This document shows positions 1 to 8,268 of a DNA stretch of 53,100 bases, in pieces. Source of the DNA: Lachnospiraceae bacterium (GTDB lineage: Bacteria; Bacillota; Clostridia; Lachnospirales; Lachnospiraceae); assembly GCA_022766245.1 (NCBI GenBank), contig JALEPL010000017.1, positions 1 through 53,100 of the forward strand. The letters run 5' to 3'. Position numbers and translations under genes: made by a program. Positions within the stretch are counted from its first letter, which is position 1. Each line of letters opens with the position of its first letter. The notes below the pieces were generated by a model that had not been told where the DNA came from, ran no database searches, and saw only the letters and a program-made list of their open reading frames with translations.

Positions 1-126
1 TCGCACTCACCAAATGCAAAGTCGAAACATCTGACGTAAAAATCCCTACCTTGGGGAAATTTTAAGCACGTATACGAAATGTTGTGTCGTGAATGGAATA
101 GGCGTTTGCCAATTAGCAAGCCAGTG

Positions 127-151
127 GTTACGACTCTCTCAGAGTCGTAAC
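127..151. repeat. Perfect hairpin downstream of galT
   Basis: GTTACGACTCT is followed by a CTC loop and its exact complement, an 11-bp perfect stem. The flanks at 109-126 and 152-170 continue as an imperfect stem (GCCnATTA and a GCCA-GTG block against CACTTGGC and TAATAGGC). The whole is a palindrome of about 60 bp that ends just before the galT stop codon. Neither strand has a clear T-run, so it is not a typical intrinsic terminator. It could still stabilise the galT mRNA 3' end or be an old intergenic repeat. The remaining bases of 1-173 show no gene. Confidence 0.6.
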
Positions 152-173
152 ACTTGGCAGCTGGTTAATAGGC

Positions 174-1706
174 CTAGGCGTTCACCTGCTCCACAAAGCG
201 CAGGAATGCCTCACGGCCTGCTTCGGTGCACTTGTACACACCGGCGTCCTCTAATACCTGGCCAAATACCAGACCGATTTCCTTCTGGATGATCTCATGT
301 ATATTACTTTCATCCATGTGATCATATTTTCCCTTGAATTCATCCACCCAGTCTGCATGCTTCTCCAGCATCTCATCTGCACGAAGATCTTCACCCTTTA
401 CAATGGCGTGCTCTAAGGCTGCCATCTCGTCCTTTAACCGGGCCGGAAGAACTGCCAGTCCCATCACCTCGATGAGACCGATATTTTCCTTTTTGATGTG
501 ATGAAGCTTTGCATGGGGATGATACACACCCAAAGGATGCTCCTCTGTGGTGATGTTGTTGCGCAGCACCAGATCCAGCTCATAATTGTCGCCACGTTTT
601 CTGGCAATGGGGGTGATGGTGTTGTGGGGCTCTCCCTCTGTTTCTGCAAAAATAAATGCATCCTCGTCAGTATATCCTCTCCAAGTCAGGAGAATCTTGT
701 CCGCCAGTTCAATGAGTCGGTCGGTATCCGGTGATGAAAGTCTGATTACAGACATGGGCCACTTTACGATTCCTGCCTGCACATCCTCGAAACCTGTGAA
801 TGTAATCTCACGCTCCACCGGTGCCTTTGCCATGGCGAAGGTATAATGACCGCCCTGGAAGTGATCGTGGCTTAAAATAGAACCTCCCACAATAGGCAGA
901 TCTGCATTAGAGCCCACGAAATAATGGGGGAACTGTTTTACAAAATCAAGCAACTTGCCAAAGGTGGCGCGCTCAATCTTCATGGGTGTGTGCTGTGCAT
1001 TGAACACGATGCAGTGCTCGTTGTAATACACATAAGGGGAATACTGCAAAAACCAGTCACTGTTGTTGATGGTAACCGGCATGATGCGGTGATTCTGGCG
1101 GGCCGGATGATTCACGCGGCCGGCATAGCCCTCATTCTCCTTGCAGAGCTGGCATTTAGGATAAGCGCTCTGCTTTGCATTTTTTGCTGCTGCGATAGCC
1201 TTGGGATCCTTCTCCGGCTTTGACAGATTGATGGTAATATCCAGTGTGCCGTACTCAGTCTCTGCAGTCCACTTCTGATCCTTTTTGATACGCTGTCTGC
1301 GGATGTAATTGCTGTCACAGCTTAATTTGTAATAATAATCGGTTGCAGCCTGAGGAGACTGTGCATACAGACTCTGGAACTTGCTGCGGATCTCGCTGGG
1401 ACGTGCCACCAGACAGCCCATAATCTTGGTGTCAAACAGATCCTTGTAAACGATGCTCTTCTCCTGCATGATGCCCTGCTCATAAGCATAGGTCATCATA
1501 TCCTCCAAAATCCCCTCCAGTGCAGCCTCGGCACTCTCCTGAGTCATGGCAGGACGTTTGGCATATTCCTCAAACACAGCATCCTCAATATCATCCACCT
1601 CAAACAACTCTAACAGGCGGTTCATGGTATATACCTGATCTTCCGGCTGAATCAGTCCGGTGACAAGTCCGTATTCGGTAAGTGCTAAAATATTCTCCTG
1701 AATCAT
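174..1706 (-). CDS. galT: UDP-glucose--hexose-1-phosphate uridylyltransferase (class II GalT)
   Basis: This Leloir-pathway enzyme transfers UMP between UDP-glucose and galactose-1-phosphate in the cytoplasm. At 510 residues it fits the Firmicutes class II GalT family (about 500 aa), not the shorter E. coli type (about 350 aa). Visible landmarks are a CxxC pair (CQLC, about 185-188), YNEHC (about 228-232) and the His-rich block SHDHFQGG (about 279-286), which belongs to the nucleotide and active-site region of the family. The ATG is preceded by AAAGGAG at good spacing. It lies 50 nt downstream of galK on the same strand, so the two probably form a galKT operon. The reading frame is intact. Confidence 0.95.
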   Translation of the reverse strand: MIQENILALTEYGLVTGLIQPEDQVYTMNRLLELFEVDDIEDAVFEEYAKRPAMTQESAEAALEGILEDMMTYAYEQGIMQEKSIVYKDLFDTKIMGCLVARPSEIRSKFQSLYAQSPQAATDYYYKLSCDSNYIRRQRIKKDQKWTAETEYGTLDITINLSKPEKDPKAIAAAKNAKQSAYPKCQLCKENEGYAGRVNHPARQNHRIMPVTINNSDWFLQYSPYVYYNEHCIVFNAQHTPMKIERATFGKLLDFVKQFPHYFVGSNADLPIVGGSILSHDHFQGGHYTFAMAKAPVEREITFTGFEDVQAGIVKWPMSVIRLSSPDTDRLIELADKILLTWRGYTDEDAFIFAETEGEPHNTITPIARKRGDNYELDLVLRNNITTEEHPLGVYHPHAKLHHIKKENIGLIEVMGLAVLPARLKDEMAALEHAIVKGEDLRADEMLEKHADWVDEFKGKYDHMDESNIHEIIQKEIGLVFGQVLEDAGVYKCTEAGREAFLRFVEQVNA

Positions 1707-1756
1707 TTTATCTGCTCCTTTTCCCTATTCTTAATCTGTTGAAAAAACGCTCTTCA

Positions 1757-2926
1757 CTAAGCCAGTCTGCTGGGACCATCCCCGATTTCTACTACATAGA
1801 AATCTGCTGCATAGCCGATCTTCTTCTCGTAAGCTGCGCCTACCTGCTCAATAAAACGATCCACTGCATCATCCTTTACGATGCTGACGGTACATCCGCC
1901 GAAACCGGCTCCGGTCATACGGGAACCGATCACACCATCCACCTTCCATGCTTCCTCTACCAGAGTATCCAGCTCCACGCCGGTCACTTCGTAATCATCC
2001 CGCAGAGACACATGTGACTCATTCATCAGCTTGCCAAAGGTCTCCAAATCGTTGTTCTGCAATGCTGCCACAGCCTTGATGGTTCTCTGATTCTCATATA
2101 CGGCATGCTTTGCCCGCTTCTGGCATACATCATCCTTGATGGAGGACTTATACTGCTCGAACTGCTCCTCGGTGAGGTCTCCTAAGCTGTTGATGCCGAT
2201 GACTTCCCCGATCTGTGCCAATGCACTTTCACACTCTGCTCTTCTCTCGTTGTACTTAGAGTCTCCCAGACCGCGCTTCTTATTGCTGCATGAGATGACA
2301 ATCTTTGCATTTTCCAGCTTAATGGGTGCATACTCATACTGGAGTGTTGCTGTATCCAAAAAGATTGCATGACCGGCCTTGCCCATGGCAATGGCAAACT
2401 GGTCCATGATTCCGCAGTTCACACCATTGAATTTGTTCTCGGAAAACTGTCCGATCAATGCCAGATCCTGATTGGTCACATCAAATCCGAACATATCCTT
2501 TAAGATGTATCCGGTGAGTACCTCTACAGATGCAGAGGAAGAGAGACCGGAACCGTTGGGAATATTTCCAAACAATACCAGATCCATTCCGCAATCTACC
2601 TGCATTCCCTTCTCTCCGAACGCCCAGATAATTCCCTTAGGATAGTTCGTCCAATCAGCCTCTTTCTCCGGCTTCAAGCCCTCAATAGATGACTCCAGCA
2701 CACCCAGCTGCTCGAAGTTCAAAGAATAGAAACGCAGCTTTTTGTCTGCTCTCTTTCTGGCCACTCCGTAGGTTCCGATGGTCAGTGCACAGGGGAATAC
2801 ATGACCTCCATTGTAATCGGTGTGCTCACCAATCATGTTCACACGCCCCGGTGCGAAATAAACCCGAATGTCTCCCTCATCTCCGAATAACTCCTTGAAC
2901 TTTGCTAAAACCTCTTCCCAAATCAT
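1757..2926 (-). CDS. galK: Galactokinase
   Basis: Galactokinase phosphorylates galactose with ATP to galactose-1-phosphate, the step before GalT. The protein is 389 aa, the normal family length. The galactokinase signature GRVNMIGEHTDYNGG is at residues 27-41. The GHMP ATP-binding loop GSGLSSSA is at about 125-132, the catalytic Asp region is GIMDQF (about 172-177), and the third GHMP motif MTGAGFGGC is at 337-345. The ATG follows GGAGGGAAAACA, a strong ribosome binding site. It is the first gene of a galK-galT unit with its own promoter upstream and no regulator gene adjacent. Confidence 0.97.
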   Translation of the reverse strand: MIWEEVLAKFKELFGDEGDIRVYFAPGRVNMIGEHTDYNGGHVFPCALTIGTYGVARKRADKKLRFYSLNFEQLGVLESSIEGLKPEKEADWTNYPKGIIWAFGEKGMQVDCGMDLVLFGNIPNGSGLSSSASVEVLTGYILKDMFGFDVTNQDLALIGQFSENKFNGVNCGIMDQFAIAMGKAGHAIFLDTATLQYEYAPIKLENAKIVISCSNKKRGLGDSKYNERRAECESALAQIGEVIGINSLGDLTEEQFEQYKSSIKDDVCQKRAKHAVYENQRTIKAVAALQNNDLETFGKLMNESHVSLRDDYEVTGVELDTLVEEAWKVDGVIGSRMTGAGFGGCTVSIVKDDAVDRFIEQVGAAYEKKIGYAADFYVVEIGDGPSRLA

Positions 2927-3026
2927 TGTTTTCCCTCCATATTTTTATTCTTTCTCTTTCCGCGCCAGGCTTCATTTCTCCATGAAGTCCTATTATTTTT
3001 GCCGCGTGTCTGTACCTTATGATTCC

Positions 3027-3054
3027 ATTATAACTACTTTCCCAGAGAATGCAA
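3027..3054 (-). promoter_or_regulatory. Probable galK promoter
   Basis: Read on the minus strand, TTGCAT (3049-3054) and TATAAT (3027-3032) are separated by 16 bp, giving a good sigma-A promoter about 95 nt upstream of the galK start. The leader contains a small imperfect hairpin around GACTTCAT/ATGAAGCC, but no riboswitch was recognised. Confidence 0.6.
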
Positions 3055-3136
3055 TTGATTGTTCTCAGTTGGCAACAAAGACATATTCCATGCAACATTT
3101 TTGCATATTTCGCATGTTCGTAACAGTTCAGAGCCC

Positions 3137-3179
3137 AAAAAAGCAGTGTCATTCATGCAAGCATGATGACACTGCTTTT
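3137..3179 (-). terminator. Intrinsic terminator of the ktrBA operon
   Basis: A 13-bp perfect stem (AAAAGCAGTGTCA at 3139-3151, complement at 3167-3179) continues after one bulged T into a 6-bp inner stem, TCATGC-AA-GCATGA. On the minus strand the stem is followed by TTTTTT, as expected for a terminator downstream of ktrA and ahead of the galK promoter. Confidence 0.85.
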
Positions 3180-3193
3180 GTAGCTGTTTGGTA

Positions 3194-3284
3194 GGCATAC
3201 GCATTTACTGCGGATGCCGTAAAAAAACGTATATTTAGCAAGTACAAATCCATTTGCAAAGCAAATTTTACATGGATTTGTGCT
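3194..3284. repeat. Two further hairpins in the ktrA-galK gap
   Basis: Hairpin one pairs GGCATACGCA (3194-3203) with TGCGGATGCC (3209-3218), with one mismatch. Hairpin two pairs AGTACAAATCCAT (3241-3253) with ATGGATTTGTGCT (3272-3284), with one G-T pair, and carries an inner TTTGC-AAA-GCAAA stem. With the terminator at 3137-3179 and the dispersed element at 3286-3312, four hairpins are stacked in about 175 bp. No open reading frame is present in this gap. Confidence 0.7.
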
Positions 3285-3285
3285 C

Positions 3286-3312
3286 GTAACTATGAAGGAA
3301 CTGAATAGTTAC
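3286..3312 (-). repeat. Dispersed 27-bp hairpin element, copy 1
   Basis: On the minus strand it reads GTAACTAT-TCAGTTCCTTC-ATAGTTAC, an 8-bp inverted repeat around a TCAGT core. The same layout recurs at 22475-22501, 30044-30069 and 50127-50151, with a half copy at 26206-26222. This copy overlaps the ktrA stop codon (3309-3311). Confidence 0.7.
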
Positions 3313-3959
3313 AACTTTTTAAGTACTGCACCCAGATCGTCTTTGGTTCCCATTACCATCAAATGTTCTTCCTCACTGAATACATATTCCGGCGGCGGCA
3401 TGATCACTTTGTGATTATCCTTCTTGATTCCAATAATGCTGATATTGTAAGTCTGACGGAAATTCAGTTCCTTGATGGAATGCCCCACCCAGCTCTTTAA
3501 GGGCTGAATCTCGATAATCGAGTAATCCTCTGCCAGATCGATATACTCAAAGACATGGTTTGCGCTGCAGCGTTTTGCCAGCTTCACAGCAATATCCCGA
3601 TCCGGGTAGATCACCTCATCGGCACCGTTACGCAGCAAAAACTTTGCATGCACGTCACGATTTGCTTTACTGATGACACATTTTGCCCCCATTTCCTTCA
3701 CCAGACTAGTAATCTCCAAACTACTCTGGAAGTTGGTTCCGATACACACAAATACGATATCAAAATTTCCTACACCGATGCTCTTTACCACCTGAGGATT
3801 GGTACAGTCACCAATCTGAACATTAGTAACCTGATAGATCATATCGCTGACCCGCTCCTCATCACGATCCACAATCATGACATCGTTGTCCAGTGCCAGA
3901 AGGCTCTGACACAGATGATGTCCAAATTTTCCCATTCCAATGATTAATATTGACTTCAT
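3309..3959 (-). CDS. ktrA: Trk/Ktr potassium system NAD-binding regulatory subunit
   Basis: This is the cytoplasmic RCK-type gating subunit that binds nucleotide (NAD(H) or ATP/ADP in the family) and controls the KtrB/TrkH channel. It is 216 aa, the usual single-RCK length (KtrA type), not the doubled E. coli TrkA. A Rossmann motif GMGKFG is at residues 8-13, and the acidic end of the second strand (VDRD, 30-33) favours NAD. The C-terminal part from about 135 is a TrkA-C-like ligand domain. The start follows TAAGGAGAAGTC. The gene begins 14 nt after ktrB, so it is clearly cotranscribed. Its stop codon lies inside a dispersed hairpin element. Confidence 0.93.
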   Translation of the reverse strand: MKSILIIGMGKFGHHLCQSLLALDNDVMIVDRDEERVSDMIYQVTNVQIGDCTNPQVVKSIGVGNFDIVFVCIGTNFQSSLEITSLVKEMGAKCVISKANRDVHAKFLLRNGADEVIYPDRDIAVKLAKRCSANHVFEYIDLAEDYSIIEIQPLKSWVGHSIKELNFRQTYNISIIGIKKDNHKVIMPPPEYVFSEEEHLMVMGTKDDLGAVLKKL

Positions 3960-3973
3960 GACTTCTCCTTAAA

Positions 3974-5338
3974 TTATCCAATCGTTATTTTTTCCTCCGG
4001 CAACCTGCAAAGCTGTGCCGTAGACCGCTGCATAAAGGACAGCGCAAATGTCATACTTCCGATTCTTCCGCAATACATCAGCAGAATGATTGCAATCTTT
4101 CCAATGGAATTCAAATCTCTGGTGATTCCAGTACTCATTCCCACCGTACTTACCGCGGAGACGGTCTCAAACAGAACATCCTCCATGGCCAGATTGCTGG
4201 TGGCAAGAATGATTGCACTGCTGGCCAGTACCAGGGCCAGATTCAACCCGAACACCATACTGGCCTTTTTTATCACTTCATCCGAAATACGCCGGTGAAA
4301 TACATTACATCCGGAATTATTCCGAAGATTATCCACAATAAAAAGAATCATAACAAATATGGTGGTAGTCTTTACACCGCCGGCGGTGGATCCCGGGCTG
4401 CCTCCGATAAACATCAGTATAATGGTAAGCAGTTTTCCCGCCGGGGTCAGTGCACCAGTGTCCACTGTATTAAATCCGGCCGTTCGGGTCGTAACGGAGC
4501 CAAACAGAGACGCCCAGAAACAAGTGGCCGCATCCGCACCTGCCAGAGTATTATTCCGCTCCACCAGATAAAGCAGGATAGCTCCTCCTACCACTAGAAT
4601 TCCCGTCATGGTGAGTACAATTTTCGTGTGCAGTGCGTAACGCTTCCAGTGAAAACGATGCATCCACAAGTCACGCCAGACTGCAAATCCCAGACCACCT
4701 ACAATAATCAGAAAACAAAATACCCCATTTACCAATGGATCATCCACGTATCCGGTAAAGGAGGAATATGATTCGTTGATTCCCATTAGGTCAAAGCCTG
4801 CATTACAGAAAGCCGATACCGAATGGAACAGACTGTAATAGATGCCTCGGATCCATCCAAACTGTGGTACAAATCGGAAAGCCAAAAGCAATGCCCCAAT
4901 TCCTTCAAAAAGTGCCGTTCCTATCACGATATTGCGCCATAGCTTGATAATTCCACCAATCTCCATGGCATTGATACTTTCCTTTAACAGGTATCTCTGG
5001 CGCAGACCGATTCTTCTGCGGAAAAGAACTGCAAACGCAACACCGATGGTGATAAATCCCAGTCCTCCCACCTGAATCAGAATCAGCAAAATCCACTGTC
5101 CCAGCATACTCCAATGGGTAAACGTATCAAAAACCACCAATCCTGTCACACAGGAAGCACTGGTGGCTGTAAACAATGCATCCAAAAAGCCTGTCCACTG
5201 TCCATCCCGACTGGATATGGGCAGCATCAACAGCAATGCACCAAAAAGAATCATCAATAGAAAGCCGCAGGCGATGAACTGCACCTGCGTTAATTTTCTA
5301 AGCTTAAATGGTTTTGATTTTTTATTTTCTGTACTCAT
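3974..5338 (-). CDS. ktrB: Trk/Ktr potassium uptake channel subunit
   Basis: This integral membrane K+ (or Na+-coupled K+) uptake subunit of the TrkH/KtrB family has 454 aa, typical for KtrB-like proteins, with about eight to ten hydrophobic segments. The four selectivity-filter pore loops of the family can be seen around TSASCVTGL, HSVSAFCNAGF, TTRTAGFNT and SAVSTVGMS, each centred on a Gly. The first of them has the TGL form typical of the family. The ATG is preceded by AGAGGA. It is first gene of the ktrB-ktrA operon and would partner with the RCK subunit encoded just downstream. Confidence 0.94.
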   Translation of the reverse strand: MSTENKKSKPFKLRKLTQVQFIACGFLLMILFGALLLMLPISSRDGQWTGFLDALFTATSASCVTGLVVFDTFTHWSMLGQWILLILIQVGGLGFITIGVAFAVLFRRRIGLRQRYLLKESINAMEIGGIIKLWRNIVIGTALFEGIGALLLAFRFVPQFGWIRGIYYSLFHSVSAFCNAGFDLMGINESYSSFTGYVDDPLVNGVFCFLIIVGGLGFAVWRDLWMHRFHWKRYALHTKIVLTMTGILVVGGAILLYLVERNNTLAGADAATCFWASLFGSVTTRTAGFNTVDTGALTPAGKLLTIILMFIGGSPGSTAGGVKTTTIFVMILFIVDNLRNNSGCNVFHRRISDEVIKKASMVFGLNLALVLASSAIILATSNLAMEDVLFETVSAVSTVGMSTGITRDLNSIGKIAIILLMYCGRIGSMTFALSFMQRSTAQLCRLPEEKITIG

Positions 5339-5390
5339 AATTCCTCTATATGAAGTAGATATTACATGTTATTTAAAAATCTCTCTACAT

Positions 5391-5419
5391 AGCATAATGA
5401 TATTTGAGGTTTTCGTCAA
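5391..5419 (-). promoter_or_regulatory. Probable ktrBA promoter
   Basis: On the minus strand, TTGACG (5414-5419) and TATGCT (5391-5396) are spaced by 17 bp, about 50 nt upstream of ktrB. No c-di-AMP riboswitch is recognisable; the leader is too short for one. Confidence 0.55.
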
Positions 5420-5494
5420 GGGGAATAGGGGATTATTTCCATTTTCCGGCATACTGACGAAACTCGTCGGCTAAGCAAAAACAGTTTTCTTTCA

Positions 5495-5583
5495 ATAATT
5501 TACATTATGAGAAGTTCCAGGATGGAACCGTGAAATGCATTGAGGATGAGATACCGTTTGAGGTGCCGGAAGGGTGGGAATGG
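5495..5583 (+). repeat. Inverted repeat IR1, left arm (89 bp)
   Basis: These 89 bases are the reverse complement of 9595-9683 with one mismatch (T5523 against the complement of G9655). Identity begins and stops sharply at both ends. The arm encodes the conserved block from LHYEK to PEGWEW ahead of the first recognition domain. Inversion between the arms would swap the whole variable part of the expressed and silent hsdS genes. Confidence 0.93.
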
Positions 5584-6056
5584 GTACGATTAGGTACGAT
5601 TTCTAATATCGTTACAGGAAGGCTTGATGCTAACACCCAAACTACCGATGGAGATTATCCTTTTTTTACATGCGGAGAAGATGTTTTTAAAACGGATTCA
5701 TATGCGTTTGATTGTGATGCAATACTTCTAGGTGGAAATAATGCAACAGGCGATTTTAAAATGCATAGATATTCAGGAAAGTTTAATGCTTACCAACGAG
5801 TATATGTAATCTCTACATGTTTAGAAATTGATATGGATTATTTGTATAATCATATTCACTATTATTTACCAACGCTTCAATCACTGAGTATTGGTTCTCA
5901 GACCAGATATTTGAAATTAGGAATGGTAACAGATTTATTAATTGCGCTACCGCCTTTAAATGAACAAAAAAAAATATCATTACTGAGCAATAGATATTTA
6001 CAATATTGTGAGTTGATTTCGATTGAGAAATATGATTTAAGCAATCTTATAAAAAT

Positions 6057-6251
6057 AACCAAATCAAAAATCCTCGACCTTGCTATCCGTGGTAAACTTG
6101 TACCACAAGACCCGAATGATGAACCAGCTTCAGTCCTCTTAGAACGCATTCGTGCAGAAAAAGAAGAACTGATAAAACAGGGAAAAATCAAGCGTGATAA
6201 AAAGGAATCAATCATCTTCCGAGGTGCTGATAACTCTTATTATGAGAAGAT
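6057..6251 (+). repeat. Inverted repeat IR2, left arm (central hsdS linker)
   Basis: About 190 bases here match the reverse complement of 8867-9058 at roughly 90% identity, including two exact blocks of about 38 bp. They encode the central conserved helix region between the two recognition domains. Its 3' end contains CTCTTATTATGAGAAGAT (6234-6251), which is repeated exactly in inverted form at 7341-7358. Recombination here would exchange only the second recognition domain. Confidence 0.85.
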
Positions 6252-6781
6252 AGGTGGTGAAGTGAGTTGTATTGACAATGAAATACCATTTGATATACCT
6301 GAAAATTGGACTTGGTGCAGACTTTCGCATATATCCGAAATTATAATGGGTTCTTCTCCAAACAGTACAGATATTTGTGATGACGAACAATACACAGAAT
6401 TTCATCAGGGTAAAATATACTTTAGTGATAGAACAATATCTTGTAGTGGTCAATATACTAAATCTATCACCAAAATTGCTTCACCAAATTCTGTATTATT
6501 ATGTGTTAGAGCACCAGTAGGTGAAGTGAATATTACAGATAGAAATATTTGTATTGGTCGTGGTTTGGCTTCCTTGAAACCATATAAAGAGATTTCTGAA
6601 ATTTTCTTGTTTTATTGGTTACAAGCCCTTAAAGGCAGATTAGTCGAAAAAGCAACGGGAACAACATTTATTGCGGTAACAACAGATGTTGTAAAAGATT
6701 TGATAATTCCATTACCGCCATATAATTCACAAATATCAATCATAAAAGCAATAGAAGAAGTTATATCTCAACTTTCTCAAT

Positions 6782-6813
6782 TAGAAAAAAGCCTCAACTG
6801 AGGCTTTTTTCTA
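6782..6813. terminator. Bidirectional terminator built into two convergent hsdS 3' ends
   Basis: A 15-bp perfect stem (TAGAAAAAAGCCTCA, AC loop, complement) has T-runs on both strands. It contains the last codons and overlapping stop codons of both the plus-strand cassette (TGA at 6799-6801) and the minus-strand half cassette (TGA at 6794-6796). The same DNA encodes Glu-Lys-Ser-Leu on both strands. Confidence 0.85.
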
Positions 6814-7378
6814 GCGAAGATAAGAATAAGTTTGTCTTTTTGATATATGCAACTACTCTTTCTTGATAATCTATTGATGGTATTGGAAGAATGAGATTCA
6901 ATATGTCTTCTCTCGAAATACCAGGGATTATCCCTTTTGCGGATGCTTTTATAGAATTTATGTAAAAGCAGATACAGTACGAAAGGAATTCTGAATTAAG
7001 ATTAAAAGTGTTACGTATTGCCATAATTTGCCGAGCAATATGTGCATCCCCAAAATCATTAAATGCCATTTCGCCTATTGTACCTTTACATGTTATGAGC
7101 AAATCTCCATAATGCGTAATTACCTGTGGATTTGGTGTCCATCGAACTAATTCAATACTTCCGTTGTTAAAATTGCTTGCACCTGTGATGTAGGGGATTC
7201 CTATATTTTTGTCATTGTATTCTGAAAGTGATAAATCTCTTCCTGAAACCAATTCCCATATATCCTTAAAACGAATAATTTCCCAATCATCAGGCATCTC
7301 AAAAGGAATAATTGAGTCGATGTTTTCGATTGTATCACCAATCTTCTCATAATAAGAGAAAGCAGTATTTTTACCATA
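6794..7378 (-). pseudogene. Silent hsdS half cassette (one recognition domain)
   Basis: The frame is open from 7378 (just after a TAA) to the TGA at 6794, with its first ATG at 7297. It encodes SYYEKIGD...IPFEMPDDWE followed by a single target recognition domain (c) and a C-terminal helix ending in SLEKSLS. This matches the second half of an HsdS protein; a full HsdS has two such halves. No ribosome binding site or promoter precedes it. An 18-bp exact inverted match to the neighbouring cassette (7341-7358 with 6234-6251) marks its 5' border, as expected for a recombination site. It is very AT-rich. I infer a third donor for the second domain of HsdS. Confidence 0.8.
7341..7358 (-). repeat. 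Inverted repeat IR3 at the 5' end of the half cassette
   Basis: ATCTTCTCATAATAAGAG is the exact reverse complement of 6234-6251. Twelve of these bases (TCATAATAAGAG) also occur in the expressed hsdS at 8867-8878 in direct orientation. The 11-bp core ATTATGAGAAG is also present in the IR1 arms, so all three repeat families share it. Confidence 0.8.
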
Positions 7379-7386
7379 TTATAATT

Positions 7387-7420
7387 CCAATTGACAAAGA
7401 ATTTCGCTAACATCAATTGG
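7387..7420. promoter_or_regulatory. Inverted repeat before the recombinase start
   Basis: CCAATTGA (7387-7394) and TCAATTGG (7413-7420) form an 8-bp perfect inverted repeat separated by 18 bases. It ends at the ribosome binding site of the recombinase, so it could be an operator or a recombinase binding site. The TATAAT-like string at 7377-7382 just upstream might be its -10. The function is a guess. Confidence 0.4.
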
Positions 7421-7429
7421 AGGTACAAG

Positions 7430-8233
7430 ATGGAACAATCATTTGAAGAGTATTTAAACAAACAAAATCTATCACAGAACACGATTTCTGTGTATTTATG
7501 GACGGTGGATTATTACGTAACTAATTATAAGGATTTTAATACGGAAAATCTCCATGCATACAAAGGCTATTTAATGGAATTTTTTAAACCTAAAACAGTC
7601 AACCTTAGAATCCAAGCAATCAACAAGTATTTGGAATTTATCGGAAAGGAAAAGTTACGGTTAAGTGCGGTGAAAATCCAGCAAAAGACTTTTCTTGAAA
7701 ATGTGATAAGTAACGCTGACTACACATTTTTAAAGAAGCAACTAAAAAAAGACGGCAACATGCAGTGGTACTTTGCTGTATGGTATTTGGGCGCTACCGG
7801 CGCACGTGTAAGCGAACTTATTCGCATAAAAATAGAACATGTCAACCTTGGTTATTTTGACTTGTATAGTAAGGGTGGCAAACTCCGGCGGTTATATATT
7901 CCCAAGAAACTCCGAGAGGAAACTCAAAAATGGCTATCTGAGGAACAACGTACAACGGGCTACCTGTTTTTGAATCGTTTTGGAGAGCGTATTACTGCGC
8001 GTGGAATATCTCAGCAATTGAAGAATTATGCAGATAAATACGGTCTGGATTCCAAAATAATATATCCTCACTCATTCAGGCATCTGTATGCAAAAAATTT
8101 CTTGGAAAAATATAATGATATAGCATTGCTTGCTGATTTGATGGGGCATGAAAGCATAGAAACAACAAGAATATATCTTAGAAGGACTGCCACGGAGCAG
8201 CAGTCCTTGATTGATAAAATTGTTACATGGTAA
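7430..8233 (+). CDS. Tyrosine recombinase, probable hsdS invertase
   Basis: This XerC/D-like site-specific recombinase has 267 aa from the ATG that follows GGAGG with 6-nt spacing; an upstream in-frame ATG at 7391 lacks such a site. An N-terminal SAM-like core-binding domain covers about 1-90. The catalytic set is complete: Arg126 in GARVSE, Lys148 in SKGGK, His214 and Arg217 in PHSFRH, His240 in MGHES, and the nucleophile Tyr249 in TRIYL. It lies between the expressed hsdS and the silent cassettes, inside the 89-bp inverted repeats. Recombinases in this position drive hsdS inversion in other phase-variable type I systems. It would itself be inverted in each full switch. A weak hairpin (8239-8264) follows the stop. 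Confidence 0.92.
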   Translation: MEQSFEEYLNKQNLSQNTISVYLWTVDYYVTNYKDFNTENLHAYKGYLMEFFKPKTVNLRIQAINKYLEFIGKEKLRLSAVKIQQKTFLENVISNADYTFLKKQLKKDGNMQWYFAVWYLGATGARVSELIRIKIEHVNLGYFDLYSKGGKLRRLYIPKKLREETQKWLSEEQRTTGYLFLNRFGERITARGISQQLKNYADKYGLDSKIIYPHSFRHLYAKNFLEKYNDIALLADLMGHESIETTRIYLRRTATEQQSLIDKIVTW

Positions 8234-8238
8234 TAGTT

Positions 8239-8264
8239 CAGCCACCTTCTTTTGAGGGTGGCTG
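8239..8264. repeat. Hairpin between recombinase and hsdS
   Basis: CAGCCACC and GGTGGCTG form an 8-bp stem with a 10-nt loop, placed between the two convergent stop codons. There is no T-run on either strand, so termination is doubtful. It may act as a weak shared 3' end. Confidence 0.45.
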
Positions 8265-8268
8265 TCCA

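Larger units (their letters stand above)
5494..6801 (+). pseudogene. Silent hsdS cassette: type I specificity subunit lacking its 5' end
   Basis: This open frame of about 435 codons is homologous to the expressed hsdS at 8269-9876 but lacks its first 65 or so residues, promoter and start region. The first legal start is a GTG at 5530 with no ribosome binding site. Order of parts: conserved NLHYEKFQDGTVK...EGWEW block, target recognition domain B, central conserved linker (KILDLAIRGKLVPQDPNDEP at about 6067-6126, then a helical spacer), second recognition domain b, and C-terminal EKSLN. Because it sits inside inverted repeats next to a recombinase gene, I read it as a storage copy brought into expression by DNA inversion, not as a dead gene. 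Its 3' end overlaps the convergent half cassette by 8 nt. Confidence 0.85.

Noticed and set aside
5530-6801. A functional second hsdS starting at GTG 5530
   Set aside because: No ribosome binding site or promoter, the conserved N-terminus is missing, and homology to the expressed gene continues upstream of the GTG to 5495.
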